Shown in pieces: positions 42,161-51,615 of a DNA stretch of 64,000 nucleotides (within the stretch, counting starts at the first letter, position 1; each line of letters starts with the position of its first letter). This DNA is from Streptomyces sp. NBC_01231 (GTDB taxonomy: Bacteria > Actinomycetota > Actinomycetes > Streptomycetales > Streptomycetaceae). The DNA is taken from NCBI GenBank assembly GCA_035999765.1, contig CP108521.1, positions 5,890,001 through 5,954,000 on the forward strand. Reading direction: 5' to 3'. The notes below the pieces were generated by a model that made no database searches, was not told the DNA's origin, and worked only from the letters and a program-made list of their open reading frames with translations. The translations under genes were made by a program, and so were the position numbers.

Positions 42161-43426
42161 ATGAGTGAACCGAATCCCGGGCCCGCCCAGGGCCCGGGCA
42201 GCGGCCCGGCACCGGCCCGCCCGGCAGGCGCAGCCAAGGCCGACGCCCCGTCACCCGCGCTGCGCGGACGCCGCAAGGACACCGGCCCGGACGGCACCAA
42301 GGCCGGTGGAGGCCGCCCCACCCGAGTCCCCCGCGGCGGTATCCGAGGCCGGGAAGGTCTCGCCGGCTGGCTGTTCGTCTCACCCGTCCTCGTCGTGCTC
42401 GGACTCTTTCTGGTCGTGCCGATCGTCATGGCGCTCTGGGTGAGCCTGTCCGACTGGAAGGGCCAGGGCAGCCCCTTCTCGACCGGCGTGCACTTCGTCG
42501 GCGGAGAGAACTACGGGCAGCTCGTCACCAAGCCCGGCCTGGCGCAGAGCGACTTCATGACGAGCCTGCGCAACAACGCCTACTACGTGCTCTTCGTCGT
42601 CCCCCTGCAGACCGCGCTCGCCCTGGGCCTGGCGCTCCTGGTCAACGGCAGACGGCTGAAGGGCAAAGGGTTCTTCCGCACCGCGTACTACTTCCCGTCG
42701 GTGACGAGCTCGGTCGCGATCTCCGTCGTCTTCCTGTTCATTTTCTCCTCCAGCGGCGTCGTCAACTCCCTGCTCGCGAAGATCGGAGTCGACGGACCGG
42801 CCTGGTTCGCCGACCCACGCGGCATCATCCATCTCGCCCTCGGCGCCCTCGGCATGAACACCGACGCGCCACCGGCCGCCCTCGCCGACACCACCGTCGG
42901 CGGCCTGTCCCTGTGGGACTGGATCTCCGGCCCCAGCGTCGCCATGACCGCGATCATTGTGCTGGTCGTGTGGACGACGGCGGGCACGTTCATGCTCATG
43001 TTCCTCGCCGCACTGCAGGACATCCCCCTGGAAGTCGAGGAGGCCGCCGAGATTGACGGCACCGGGCGCTGGCAGCGGTTCCGCCACGTCACGCTGCCCA
43101 TGCTCAAGCCGACCCTCTTCCTTGTCCTGACCCTCGGACTCATCGGCACCTGGCAGGTCTTCGACCAGATCTACGTCATGAGCCAGGGCAGTCCGGGCAA
43201 GACGACACTGACCCCCGCGTTCCTCTCCTACCAGACCTCGTTCATCAACAACGAGTGGGGACAGGGCAGCGCCATTGCCTTCATCCTCTTCGCGATCATC
43301 GTCGCGATGACACTCCTGCAGCGGTTCGTCCTGCGCGACAAGGACGAGGCCCGCGCCAAGGCCGCCACCCGGCGCGCGGCGAAAGCGGCCCGCTCCGGAT
43401 CCGGCCCGACCACGGAGGCGGTGTGA
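42161..43426 (+). CDS. Sugar ABC transporter permease (MalF-like)
   Basis: 421 residues with a 60-residue Pro/Ala/Gly-rich cytoplasmic leader before the first helix (LAGWLFVSPVLVVLGLFLVV). The EAA loop that docks the ATPase is EVEEAAEIDGTGRWQRFRHVT (about residues 285-305, quoted in parts: EEAAEIDGTGRWQRF). Six or more helices follow the MalF type. Its stop codon overlaps the start of a 38-codon mini-frame (TGATG). Confidence 0.92.
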   Translation: MSEPNPGPAQGPGSGPAPARPAGAAKADAPSPALRGRRKDTGPDGTKAGGGRPTRVPRGGIRGREGLAGWLFVSPVLVVLGLFLVVPIVMALWVSLSDWKGQGSPFSTGVHFVGGENYGQLVTKPGLAQSDFMTSLRNNAYYVLFVVPLQTALALGLALLVNGRRLKGKGFFRTAYYFPSVTSSVAISVVFLFIFSSSGVVNSLLAKIGVDGPAWFADPRGIIHLALGALGMNTDAPPAALADTTVGGLSLWDWISGPSVAMTAIIVLVVWTTAGTFMLMFLAALQDIPLEVEEAAEIDGTGRWQRFRHVTLPMLKPTLFLVLTLGLIGTWQVFDQIYVMSQGSPGKTTLTPAFLSYQTSFINNEWGQGSAIAFILFAIIVAMTLLQRFVLRDKDEARAKAATRRAAKAARSGSGPTTEAV

Positions 43427-43542
43427 TGACCCGCACCGCCGCAACGGCCCACCCCACACGACCCGGAACCGACGCGACCGCGCCCACCACCGCAGCCGTC
43501 CCCGCGGCCACAGCCGACGTCCACAACAGAGGCACGCGATGA
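43426..43542 (+). CDS. 38-codon mini-ORF coupling the two permease genes
   Basis: The ATG shares its A with the malF-like stop codon (TGATG), and its TGA overlaps the ATG of the next permease (ATGA). The peptide is Thr/Ala/Pro-rich (TRTAATAHPTRPGTDATAPT) with no recognisable fold. The likeliest role is ribosome hand-over between the permeases, which keeps their amounts equal. A functional peptide is possible but not supported. Confidence 0.55.
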   Translation: MTRTAATAHPTRPGTDATAPTTAAVPAATADVHNRGTR

Positions 43543-44456
43543 GCACACCACACAAGCTCGCCGACGCAGACACCGCAGCGAACGCAGACAACAAGCTCGC
43601 AACCCGCCGCGCGGACGAACGCACCCGCCGCGGCGGCGGCCTCACCCGCATACTCGGCTACACCGCCCTCGTCGTCGTCGCTCTGCTGTACATCTACCCC
43701 TTCCTCATCCAGCTCGCGACGAGCTTCAAGACCGACGCGGACGCCACCAGCCACCCGCTCTCGCTGTGGCCCCAGCACTTCACGACAGCGGCGTTCAGCC
43801 GGCTCGCCGACGCGGACTACCCACGCTGGTTCGCGAACTCCGCTGTCGTCGCACTCTTCGTCACCGCGGGCCGCGTCTTCTTCGACTCCCTCGCCGGATA
43901 CGCACTGGCCCGGCTGCGCTTCCCCGGCCGGGGCGCACTGTTCGCCGCCGTCATCGCGGTCATGGCCGTACCCCCCGTCGTCCTGCTCATCCCGAAATTC
44001 CTCGTCCTCAACCAGATCGGGATGTACGACTCCTACTCGGGCATGATCGTCCCGCTCCTCGCCGACGCCGCGGGGGTGTTCATCATGAAGCAGTTCTTCG
44101 AGTCGATCCCCATCAGCGTCGAGGAAGCAGCCCGCATCGACGGCGCGAGCACCTTCCGGACCTTCTGGTCCATCGTGCTGCCCATGGCCCGGCCGGCCCT
44201 CATCACCCTGACCATCCTGTCGTTCCAGGCATCGTGGAACGAACTTCCGCACTTCATCGTGTCCCGCCAGAGCCCGGACCTGAACACCCTGACCACCGGG
44301 GTCGCCTCACTCGTCTCCGGCCAGCTCGGCCAGGGCAACCAGTACCCGCTCAAGCTCGCGGCGACCCTGCTCATGACCATCCCCGTCGCACTGGTCTTCT
44401 TCGCCTTCCAACGGCACTTCACCCGCGGCGGCACGGAGGGCGCGACCAAGGGATAG
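43539..44456 (+). CDS. Sugar ABC transporter permease (MalG-like)
   Basis: 305 residues, six membrane helices (YTALVVVALLYIYPFLIQLA first). The EAA loop is ISVEEAARIDGASTFRTFWS (about residues 195-214). It forms the channel with the MalF-like partner. The ATG lies inside the coupling mini-frame. N-terminal residues are polar and Ala-rich. Confidence 0.92.
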   Translation: MSTPHKLADADTAANADNKLATRRADERTRRGGGLTRILGYTALVVVALLYIYPFLIQLATSFKTDADATSHPLSLWPQHFTTAAFSRLADADYPRWFANSAVVALFVTAGRVFFDSLAGYALARLRFPGRGALFAAVIAVMAVPPVVLLIPKFLVLNQIGMYDSYSGMIVPLLADAAGVFIMKQFFESIPISVEEAARIDGASTFRTFWSIVLPMARPALITLTILSFQASWNELPHFIVSRQSPDLNTLTTGVASLVSGQLGQGNQYPLKLAATLLMTIPVALVFFAFQRHFTRGGTEGATKG

Positions 44457-44558
44457 CCGGGCGAGAGACCCGATGCGACACCTCCCACCCGGCCCACCCG
44501 CCCGCTTCGACCAACGGGCGGTGCGAACCATGCGCCCCCTCCGACAGGACCGAGCCAC

Positions 44559-46211
44559 ATGAGCAACCCAACCCCCACGAACGACGCCGCGAACGATTCC
44601 TGGTGGCGCTCCGCGGCCATCTACCAGGTCTACATACGCAGCTTCGCCGACGGCGACGGCGACGGAACCGGCGACATCGCCGGCCTCCGCTCCCGCCTCC
44701 AGTACCTGGTCCACCTCGGCGTCGACGCGATCTGGATCAACCCCTGGTACCCGTCCCCGCTGGCCGACGGCGGCTACGACGTCTCCGACTTCCGCGACAT
44801 CCACCCCACCTACGGCACCCTCGACGAGGCCCGAAAGCTGATCAGCGAGGCTCACGGACTGGGTCTGCGGGTGATCCTGGACATCGTCCCGAACCACACC
44901 TCCGACCAACACGCCTGGTTCCAGGAGGCATTGGCGGCGGCGCCCGGCTCCCCGGAACGAAAGCGGTTCATCTTCCGCGACGGCAAGGGCGAGAACGGCT
45001 CCCTGCCCCCGAACGACTGGTACGCGGCCTTCGGCGGCCCCACCTGGACCCGCACCCCGGACGGCCAGTGGTACCTCCACCTCTTCGCCCCCGAACAGCC
45101 CGACCTCAACTGGGACAACGCCGAGGTCCGAGCCGAGTTCGAGTCGATCCTGCGCTTCTGGTTCGACCTGGGCGTCGACGGCTTCCGCATCGACGTCGCC
45201 CACGGCATGGCCAAGGACCCAGCCCTCCCGGACCTCGGCCTGACAGAGTTCTCCGCCATTGCCGGCGAGGGCCAGGAGAACCACCCGCACTGGGACCGCG
45301 ACGGCATCCACGACATCTACCGCAGTTGGCGCGCCATCGCCGACAGCTACCCCGACCCCCGCGTCTTCGTCGCCGAGGCCCACGTCCGCCCCGGCCGCAT
45401 GCCCGACTACCTCCGCCCCGACGAACTCCACACCGCCTTCAACTTCGACTTCCTCAAGTCCGCCTTCGAGGCGGACAAGTTGAGAGAGGTGATCGACCGC
45501 ACGATCAGCGATCTGGCGAAGGTCGGCGCCCCCGCCACGTGGGTCCTCTCCAACCACGACGAGACCCGCCACGTCACCCGCTACGGACGCGCCCACACCG
45601 GCATCACGACCCCGATGCGCGACCAGGGCCACCCCACCGACCTCACCCTCGGCACCCGCCGAGCCCGAGCGGCGGCCCTGCTGATGCTGGCGCTGCCCGG
45701 AGGCGCGTACATCTACCAGGGCGAAGAACTCGGCCTCTACGAGGTCGAAGACCTCCCCGAGTCGGCGCTTCAGGACCCCACCTGGGAACGCTCCGGCCAC
45801 ACGGTCCGAGGCCGCGACGGCTGCCGCGTCCCCATGCCCTGGACCGGCGACACCCCGCCCTTCGGCTTCAGCATCTCCGGAGCCGCTCCCTGGCTCCCTC
45901 AGCCGGAGGACTGGAAGGCGTACGCCGCCGAGGCCAACCAGGCAGACCCTGCCTCCATGCTCCAGCTGTACCGCTCCGCCCTGCGCCTGCGCCGCACCAA
46001 CCCCCACCTGCGGGGCGAGGAGTTCCGCTGGCTCGACAGCCCGGCCGGCACACTCCTCTTCGAACGCGGAGTCGGCCTGATGTGCGCGGTCAACCTCACC
46101 GACCAGCCGACCCCGCTTCCCGAGGCCGGCAGTCCCCTCCTCGCCTCAGGACCGTTGGACCAGGCCGGGCTGCTGCCCCCCGACACGACGGTCCTGCTGC
46201 AGATGGACTGA
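44559..46211 (+). CDS. GH13 alpha-glucosidase (oligo-1,6-glucosidase-like)
   Basis: 550 residues, cytoplasmic, no signal peptide. GH13 motifs: WWRSAAIYQVYIRSFADGDG at the N-terminus, DIVPNHTSDQH (region I), DGFRIDVAHGM (nucleophile Asp, region II), VFVAEAHV (acid/base Glu) and LSNHDETRHVT (third Asp). Glucose-releasing enzymes of this subgroup act on isomaltose, sucrose or maltose-type oligosaccharides. Its place at the end of the transporter operon suggests that the imported sugar is an alpha-glucoside. A large terminator follows. Confidence 0.93.
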   Translation: MSNPTPTNDAANDSWWRSAAIYQVYIRSFADGDGDGTGDIAGLRSRLQYLVHLGVDAIWINPWYPSPLADGGYDVSDFRDIHPTYGTLDEARKLISEAHGLGLRVILDIVPNHTSDQHAWFQEALAAAPGSPERKRFIFRDGKGENGSLPPNDWYAAFGGPTWTRTPDGQWYLHLFAPEQPDLNWDNAEVRAEFESILRFWFDLGVDGFRIDVAHGMAKDPALPDLGLTEFSAIAGEGQENHPHWDRDGIHDIYRSWRAIADSYPDPRVFVAEAHVRPGRMPDYLRPDELHTAFNFDFLKSAFEADKLREVIDRTISDLAKVGAPATWVLSNHDETRHVTRYGRAHTGITTPMRDQGHPTDLTLGTRRARAAALLMLALPGGAYIYQGEELGLYEVEDLPESALQDPTWERSGHTVRGRDGCRVPMPWTGDTPPFGFSISGAAPWLPQPEDWKAYAAEANQADPASMLQLYRSALRLRRTNPHLRGEEFRWLDSPAGTLLFERGVGLMCAVNLTDQPTPLPEAGSPLLASGPLDQAGLLPPDTTVLLQMD

Positions 46212-46269
46212 GGACGGCGACGGGGCCACCCCAGCTGACCTCCCCCCGCGCCAGTGGCGCCCACATCCG

Positions 46270-46316
46270 CCAGGGCCTGTCCGGTGTTCACTCCCCGCCG
46301 ATCGGACAGGCCCTGG
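46270..46316 (+). terminator. Terminator of the sugar operon
   Basis: ccagggcctgtccg (46270-46283) and its exact complement (46303-46316) form a 14 bp perfect stem with a 19-base loop, 58 bases after the GH13 stop. It also faces the hypothetical gene on the other strand. Confidence 0.75.
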
Positions 46317-46507
46317 TCCAACAGTGAGAGGCCGAATGCACCTCCAGGCGCCCTGGGAGCAGGTCGTCCAGCTGGTCGGCGTACGCGGCGGTGTTTATAC
46401 CAGGGGATCGAGTTCGGACTGGCGGTACGGGGCGGCCTGACGACCCCTCCCGCCACATGAAAAGGGCGAGGCCCGAAGACCCCGCCCGCCACCAGTGAAA
46501 CCCCGAC

Positions 46508-46945
46508 TCAGGGCCACACCAAGCAATACGGCTGATGCCCCGCCTCATGCAGCCGATGGCTGAAGTCCTGCCACTCGTGCAGCAGTTGGTACACGTTGAA
46601 CGCGTCCCGTGGTCCGCCCCGGTCCGGGACCGTCGACCAGATGAACGCCGCCGCGCCGACCGCTTCCTCGCCGATGCCACGCAGGGGATCGACGACCGTC
46701 ATGGGGAGCTTGACCACCGCGTAGTCGGGATGGAGGACGACGAGTTCCAGCGGGGGCACCTTGCTGAGAGGGACGCCTTCGATGCCCGTGAGGACCATCG
46801 CCGCCATCGTCTCCGGCTTGATCTTGGTGAACATGCCGTTCATCCCGAGCTCGTCGCCGCCGAGTTCCTCAGGGCGCATCGAGATCGGGACGCGGGCCGC
46901 AGTCGCGCCGTCCGGCGCGCCGAAATACTTGTACGTCACCCCCAC
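46508..46945 (-). CDS. Conserved hypothetical protein of Streptomyces
   Basis: 145 residues from a GTG at 46945 (VGVTYKYFGAPDGATAARV) or the GTG at 46939. The sequence is very regular coding and ends in HEWQDFSHRLHEAGHQPYCLVWP, here given in part as HEWQDFSHRLHEAG. A VVDPLRGIGEEAVGAAAFIW segment is amphipathic. I do not recognise a domain and know of no function. It lies alone, convergent with the sugar operon, without a close downstream partner. Confidence 0.65.
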   Translation of the reverse strand: MGVTYKYFGAPDGATAARVPISMRPEELGGDELGMNGMFTKIKPETMAAMVLTGIEGVPLSKVPPLELVVLHPDYAVVKLPMTVVDPLRGIGEEAVGAAAFIWSTVPDRGGPRDAFNVYQLLHEWQDFSHRLHEAGHQPYCLVWP

Positions 46946-47470
46946 CCGACCACCATTCCTGCTCCCCGCCCTGAGCTGTTCGACCCGTCGGTCGGTCAGC
47001 TCGGACTCGTTCGGTCCACCCGGTCCACCCGGTACAACGTGTCCCTGACGTGGTTCGTTCGATTCCTCCGCCTCGCGTCGGTGCCTTCCCCGCCGGGCAC
47101 GTCGAGGACCCAGGTCGTCAGTCCCCTCGCCCAGTCCGCCACCGCGATGCATATCTCCACCCGACTGCTTTTCTAGGACGCGCGGCCCCCGCCGCGCAAC
47201 CCGATCATCGTGTCAGTGACCTCCCCCACGGCCGCCCGACGAAACGTGCGTCGAAACACCTGTCCGCAGGATCTTCGCAGCCCCTGAACAAGCCTCCGTA
47301 CACCTATACGTACGCCGGGGCCGTGTGAGCTCTGTGTATCCAAGGCCAGTTTCGCAGATCGTCGGGGGAGGCGACGGCCCCGCTGTCACCGACGCCCGCT
47401 GGCCTACCCTGAGGAGGTCACTGACAACCGGAGTCCGAAAAGTCGGGGAAGGTCGGAGAAGTCGCAGGTC
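46946..47470 (+). other. 525 bp without a supported gene, upstream of hemL
   Basis: No gene or strong palindrome is seen. It should contain the hemL promoter; the best -10-like hexamer is TATACG at about 47303. A threefold ggtccaccc repeat lies at 47015-47035 and a gtcgg(g)gaa(g)gtcgg run just before the hemL start. Confidence 0.4.
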
Positions 47471-48787
47471 ATGAGCGAATATCCCTATGCATACGACGTG
47501 CCTGTCTCGCAGGCCCTGTTCGACCGGGCGGCCGCCGTCACGCCGGGCGGCGTGAACTCCCCGGTGCGTGCCTTCCGTGCCGTGGGCGGAACGCCCCGGT
47601 TCATGGTGTCCGGCACGGGCCCGTATCTGACGGACGCGGACGGGCGGGAGTACGTCGACCTCGTCTGCTCCTGGGGGCCCATGATCCTGGGGCACGCGCA
47701 CCCCGAGGTCATCGCCGCCGTACAGGACGCGGTCTCCCGCGGGACGTCCTTCGGCACCCCCGGTGAGGGCGAGGTCGCGCTCGCCGAGGCGATGGTCGAG
47801 CGGATCGATCCCCTGGAGCAGGTGCGGCTGGTGTCCAGCGGCACCGAGGCCACCATGTCGGCCATCCGGCTCGCCCGCGGGTTCACCCGGCGCTCCAAGG
47901 TGATCAAGTTCGCCGGGTGTTACCACGGTCACGTCGACTCGTTGCTCGCGGCGGCGGGCAGCGGTGTGGCGACCTTCGCGCTTCCCGACACCCCCGGTGT
48001 CACGGGCGCCCAGGCCGGCGACACCATCGTCCTGCCGTACAACGACCTCGACGCCGTGCACGCCGCCTTCCGTGCCCACCCCGGTGAGATCGCCTGCCTG
48101 ATCACCGAGGCCTCCCCGGGCAACATGGGCGTCGTACCGCCGCTGCCCGGCTTCAACCAGGGGCTGAAGGACGCGTGTGCCGAGAACGGCGCGCTCTACA
48201 TCTCCGACGAGGTCATGACCGGATTCCGGACCAGCCGGAGCGGGTGGTACGGCATCGACGGGGTGCGGCCCGACCTGATGACCTTCGGCAAGGTCATGGG
48301 CGGCGGGTTCCCGGCGGCGGCCTTCGGCGGTCGCACCGACGTCATGGAGCACCTCGCGCCCGCCGGCCCGGTCTACCAGGCCGGCACCCTCTCCGGGAAC
48401 CCGATCGCCACCGCCGCCGGTCTCGCCCAGCTGCGGCTCCTCGACGACGCGGCGTACGACAAGGTCGGCAGCGTATCGACGCGGATCCAGGCGCTGGTCT
48501 CGGAGGCGCTCGCCAAGGAAGGCGTCGCGCACACCGTGCAGAACGCCTCCAACATGTTCTCCGTCTTCTTCACGGACCGCCCGGTCCGTGACTACGAGGA
48601 CGCCAAGGCGCAGGAGTCGTACCGCTTCACCGCCTTCTTCCACTCGATGCTGGCGAACGGCGTCTATCTGCCGCCGTCGTCCTTCGAGTCCTGGTTCGTG
48701 TCCACGGCCCACGACGAGCGGGCCATCCAGCGGATCGCCGACGCCCTGCCGGCGGCGGCCCGAGCGGCTGCGGAGGCCACCGCGTGA
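47471..48787 (+). CDS. hemL: Glutamate-1-semialdehyde 2,1-aminomutase
   Basis: 438 residues, PLP-dependent. It converts glutamate-1-semialdehyde to 5-aminolevulinate, the first precursor of heme and other tetrapyrroles. The sequence shows [51 protein letters not shown] (Asp) and [18 protein letters not shown], which contains the PLP lysine. The stop codon overlaps the GTG of the next gene (GTGA). Confidence 0.96.
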   Translation: MSEYPYAYDVPVSQALFDRAAAVTPGGVNSPVRAFRAVGGTPRFMVSGTGPYLTDADGREYVDLVCSWGPMILGHAHPEVIAAVQDAVSRGTSFGTPGEGEVALAEAMVERIDPLEQVRLVSSGTEATMSAIRLARGFTRRSKVIKFAGCYHGHVDSLLAAAGSGVATFALPDTPGVTGAQAGDTIVLPYNDLDAVHAAFRAHPGEIACLITEASPGNMGVVPPLPGFNQGLKDACAENGALYISDEVMTGFRTSRSGWYGIDGVRPDLMTFGKVMGGGFPAAAFGGRTDVMEHLAPAGPVYQAGTLSGNPIATAAGLAQLRLLDDAAYDKVGSVSTRIQALVSEALAKEGVAHTVQNASNMFSVFFTDRPVRDYEDAKAQESYRFTAFFHSMLANGVYLPPSSFESWFVSTAHDERAIQRIADALPAAARAAAEATA

Positions 48788-49509
48788 GCGAGAACAGCAA
48801 CAGCGGCAACGGCGACGGCGGCGACATCACCGTCGTCCACGTCATGCGGCACGGCGAGGTCGAAAACCCCGACGGCGTCCTCTACGGCCGTCTCGCGGGC
48901 TACCACCTCTCCGAGCTCGGCCGGCAGATGGCCGACCGGGTCGCCGAGCACCTCGCCGCCCGCGATGTCACGTATGTCTGTGCCTCCCCGCTGGAGCGGG
49001 CGCAGGAGACGGCCACGCCGATCGCCAAGGCGCACGGGCTGGACCTCGCCTCCGACGAACGGCTCATCGAGGCCGAGAACGTCTTCCAGGGCAAGACCTT
49101 CGGGGTCGGCGACGGGGCGCTGCGGCGGCCGGAGAACTGGAAGCACCTGTTCAACCCGCTCCGGCCGTCGTGGGGTGAGCCGTACGTCGACCAGGTGGTG
49201 CGCATGATGGGCGCGCTGAGCACGGCGAAGGACCGGGCGCGGGGGCACGAGGCCGTGCTCGTGAGCCACCAGCTGCCGATCTGGATCGTGCGGTCGTACG
49301 TGGAGAAGCGGCGGCTGTGGCACGACCCGCGCAAGCGGCAGTGCACGCTGGCCTCGCTGACGTCCTTCACCTACCGGGGCGACAAGATCGTCTCTGTCGG
49401 CTACACCGAGCCGGCCCGTGACCTCGTGCCCGCCCATCTCCTCGCGGGCGCCAAGCCGGCCAAGGGCCAGGCCAAGGGGCAGGGCCAGGGCAAGGCTTTC
49501 GGGGCGTGA
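48784..49509 (+). CDS. Histidine phosphatase superfamily protein (phosphoglycerate mutase-like)
   Basis: 241 residues. The phosphohistidine motif is VHVMRHGEV near residue 20. The second catalytic region is YLV-less [16 protein letters not shown] and [12 protein letters not shown], with the histidine in VLVSHQLP. The C-terminus is a basic, Ala/Gly/Gln-rich tail. Its substrate is not known. It is translated with hemL (GTGA overlap) and precedes the cytochrome c maturation genes, as in other Streptomyces. Confidence 0.88.
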   Translation: MSENSNSGNGDGGDITVVHVMRHGEVENPDGVLYGRLAGYHLSELGRQMADRVAEHLAARDVTYVCASPLERAQETATPIAKAHGLDLASDERLIEAENVFQGKTFGVGDGALRRPENWKHLFNPLRPSWGEPYVDQVVRMMGALSTAKDRARGHEAVLVSHQLPIWIVRSYVEKRRLWHDPRKRQCTLASLTSFTYRGDKIVSVGYTEPARDLVPAHLLAGAKPAKGQAKGQGQGKAFGA

Positions 49510-49552
49510 GCCTCGGGGCTCCGTTACGAAAACCGTAAGTTTCCGAGGAACC

Positions 49553-49609
49553 TCCCCGTTCGTCGCCTCCTCTGACTGGGTGACCACCAGAGAACGCGAC
49601 GAACGGGGA
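49553..49609 (+). promoter_or_regulatory. Long inverted repeat that covers the ribosome binding site of the next gene
   Basis: tccccgttcgtcgc (49553-49566) pairs exactly with gcgacgaacgggga (49596-49609), a 14 bp stem with a 29-base loop. The right arm holds the ACGGGG likely used as Shine-Dalgarno, five bases before the ATG at 49614. In the mRNA the stem would hide it, so translation may depend on opening by ribosome movement, a protein or a ligand. Alternatively it is a transcription terminator or operator at DNA level. Confidence 0.6.
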
Positions 49610-49613
49610 TGTC

Positions 49614-50897
49614 ATGCGCACTCTCACTCGCAGGGGAGCACTCGGACTCGGCGCCTCAGCCGCTGCCGCCGCCGGACTCGCGGGCTGCGGCAGTCTCACG
49701 TCCTCGGGCGGAGCGAGCCACTCCGGCGGGTCCGGGAGCGACCGTCCCAGCAGCAGCCCCAAGCCCACCGCCCGCCCCATCGGCGACGGCTCCACCTCTT
49801 TCACCGGCAAGCAGCCCCACCAGCCGGGGAAACCCGAGCCGCTGGAACCGGGCCAGACCCCGCCGCAGTTCGTCATCTTCTCCTGGGACGGCGCCGGTGA
49901 GGTCGGCAACGGTCTCTTCCCCCGCTTCCTGGACCTCGCCAAGGAGCACGGCGCGAGCATGACCTTCTTCCTGTCGGGGCTCTACCTGCTCCCCGAGTCG
50001 AAGAAGCGTCTCTACGACCCTCCGAACAACCAGCGCGGCGCCTCCGACATCGGCTACCTCACCGACGACCACGTCAAGGCGACGCTGACGAACGTCCGCC
50101 GTGCCTGGCTCGAAGGGCACGAGATAGGCACCCACTTCAACGGCCACTTCTGCTCCGGCTCCGGGACGGTCGGCAACTGGACCCCCCAGCAGTGGCGCAG
50201 TGAGATAGACCAGGCGAAGGGCTTCGTCAAGGAGTGGCGGACCAACACCGGCTGGACCGACCTGCCCGCGCTGCCCTTCGACTACGACAAGGAACTGGTC
50301 GGCGGCCGCACGCCCTGTCTGCTCGGCCAGGACAACCTGCTGCCCACCGCCCGCGAGCTCGGCTGGCGCTACGACGCCTCCTCGCCGGGCGGGCGTCAGA
50401 CGTGGCCGGAGAAGCTGAAGGGGATCTGGAACCTGCCGTTGCAGCAGATACCTTTCCCCGGACACAGTTTCGAAGTGCTCTCCATGGACTACAACATGCT
50501 GGCGAACCAGTCGATCAACTCGACCAAGGCTCCCGCGTACAACTACCCGGGCTGGCGGCAGCAGTCCTCCCAGGCGTACATCCAGGGATTCAAGCGGGCA
50601 TACGAGACAAATCGCGCCCCCTTCTTCGTCGGCAACCACTTCGAGCAGTGGAACGGCGGCATCTACATGGACGCCGTCGAGGCCGCGTTCAAGCACATCG
50701 CGCGGGAGAAGGAGAAGGGCGAGGACGTACGCCTGGTCTCCTTCCGGCAGTTCGTGGACTGGATGGACGTACAGAAGCCCGAGGTACTCGCCAAGCTCCG
50801 TTCGCTCGATGTCGGCCAGGAGCCCGCCGGTGGCTGGAAGTCGTTCCTCAAGGCGACGCCCGCGACCGGCTCGACGGCCTCGGGACAAGCCGCCTGA
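49614..50897 (+). CDS. Secreted lipoprotein with polysaccharide deacetylase-like fold
   Basis: 427 residues. N-terminal RRGALGLGAS is a twin-arginine-like start followed by the lipobox LAGC (Cys about 25). A Ser/Pro/Lys tether precedes a domain with QFVIFSWDGAGEVGNGLFP and ASMTFFLSGLYLLPESK, then EGHEIGTHFNGHFCSG, the His-x-x-x-His-type metal site of polysaccharide deacetylases. The last Asp of the usual set, in FSWDGAGE, is present. It lies in the heme/cytochrome c gene run, but why is not known. Confidence 0.8.
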   Translation: MRTLTRRGALGLGASAAAAAGLAGCGSLTSSGGASHSGGSGSDRPSSSPKPTARPIGDGSTSFTGKQPHQPGKPEPLEPGQTPPQFVIFSWDGAGEVGNGLFPRFLDLAKEHGASMTFFLSGLYLLPESKKRLYDPPNNQRGASDIGYLTDDHVKATLTNVRRAWLEGHEIGTHFNGHFCSGSGTVGNWTPQQWRSEIDQAKGFVKEWRTNTGWTDLPALPFDYDKELVGGRTPCLLGQDNLLPTARELGWRYDASSPGGRQTWPEKLKGIWNLPLQQIPFPGHSFEVLSMDYNMLANQSINSTKAPAYNYPGWRQQSSQAYIQGFKRAYETNRAPFFVGNHFEQWNGGIYMDAVEAAFKHIAREKEKGEDVRLVSFRQFVDWMDVQKPEVLAKLRSLDVGQEPAGGWKSFLKATPATGSTASGQAA

Positions 50898-50963
50898 AAT
50901 GCGGGTTTCCGCCCGCAAGGGGGGTGCGCAAGATCCCCAGAACGGGCATGCGAAACTTTTCAC

Positions 50964-51614
50964 ATGAGTGCCGCCCACCGCGCCCCCCTGCGCTCGAACG
51001 ACCCGTCCACCGCGCAGCGCACCAACCGCACCCGTAGCCGCGCCGTCCTGCTCACCGCCGGTGCCGCGGCCGCCGCGCTGACCCTCTCGGCGTGCGGCTC
51101 GGGCGGCACCTCGGGCGGGGGTGGCGACACCAACTTCGTCACCGGGACCAACGGCGTCTCCACCGCCGCGAAGGGCGAGCGGGCCGACCTGCCCGACCTG
51201 TCCGGCAAGACCGTCGACGGCGGTCAGCTGGACGTCGCCGACTACAAGGGCAAGGTCGTCGTCCTCAACGTGTGGGGCTCCTGGTGCCCGCCCTGCCGTG
51301 CCGAGGCGCCGAACTTCGAGACGGTCTACAAGGACGTCAAGGACCAGGGCGTCCAGTTCGTCGGCATCAACACCCGCGACCCCAAGGTCAGCCTGGCGAA
51401 GGCCTTCGAGAAGGAGTTCGGCGTCAGCTACCCGAGTCTCTACGACCCGACGGGCAAGCTGATGCTCCGCTTCAAGAAGGGCACCCTCAACCCGCAGGCC
51501 ATCCCCTCGACGCTGATCATCGACCGGGACGGCAAGATCGCCGCACGCACCCTGCAGGCGCTCAGCGAGGAGAAGCTCCGGGCCATGCTCAAGCCGGTCC
51601 TCGCGGAGAAGTGA
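50964..51614 (+). CDS. resA: ResA/TlpA-type thiol-disulfide lipoprotein
   Basis: 216 residues. Basic N-terminus, hydrophobic segment and lipobox LSACGS (Cys about 43). The thioredoxin-fold active site is NVWGSWCPPCRAEAP. It reduces the heme-binding CXXCH thiols of apocytochrome c outside the membrane. The 1-base spacing to the ccdA start shows tight coupling with the electron supplier CcdA. Confidence 0.9.
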   Translation: MSAAHRAPLRSNDPSTAQRTNRTRSRAVLLTAGAAAAALTLSACGSGGTSGGGGDTNFVTGTNGVSTAAKGERADLPDLSGKTVDGGQLDVADYKGKVVVLNVWGSWCPPCRAEAPNFETVYKDVKDQGVQFVGINTRDPKVSLAKAFEKEFGVSYPSLYDPTGKLMLRFKKGTLNPQAIPSTLIIDRDGKIAARTLQALSEEKLRAMLKPVLAEK

Positions 51615-51615
51615 C

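Noticed and set aside
43766..46327. An 853-codon frame over the permease and GH13 genes
   Set aside because: Pro/Arg-rich throughout and in a shifted frame relative to clear EAA and GH13 motifs.
47213..48712. A long minus-strand frame opposite hemL
   Set aside because: hemL is intact on the plus strand and the opposite frame has no family resemblance.
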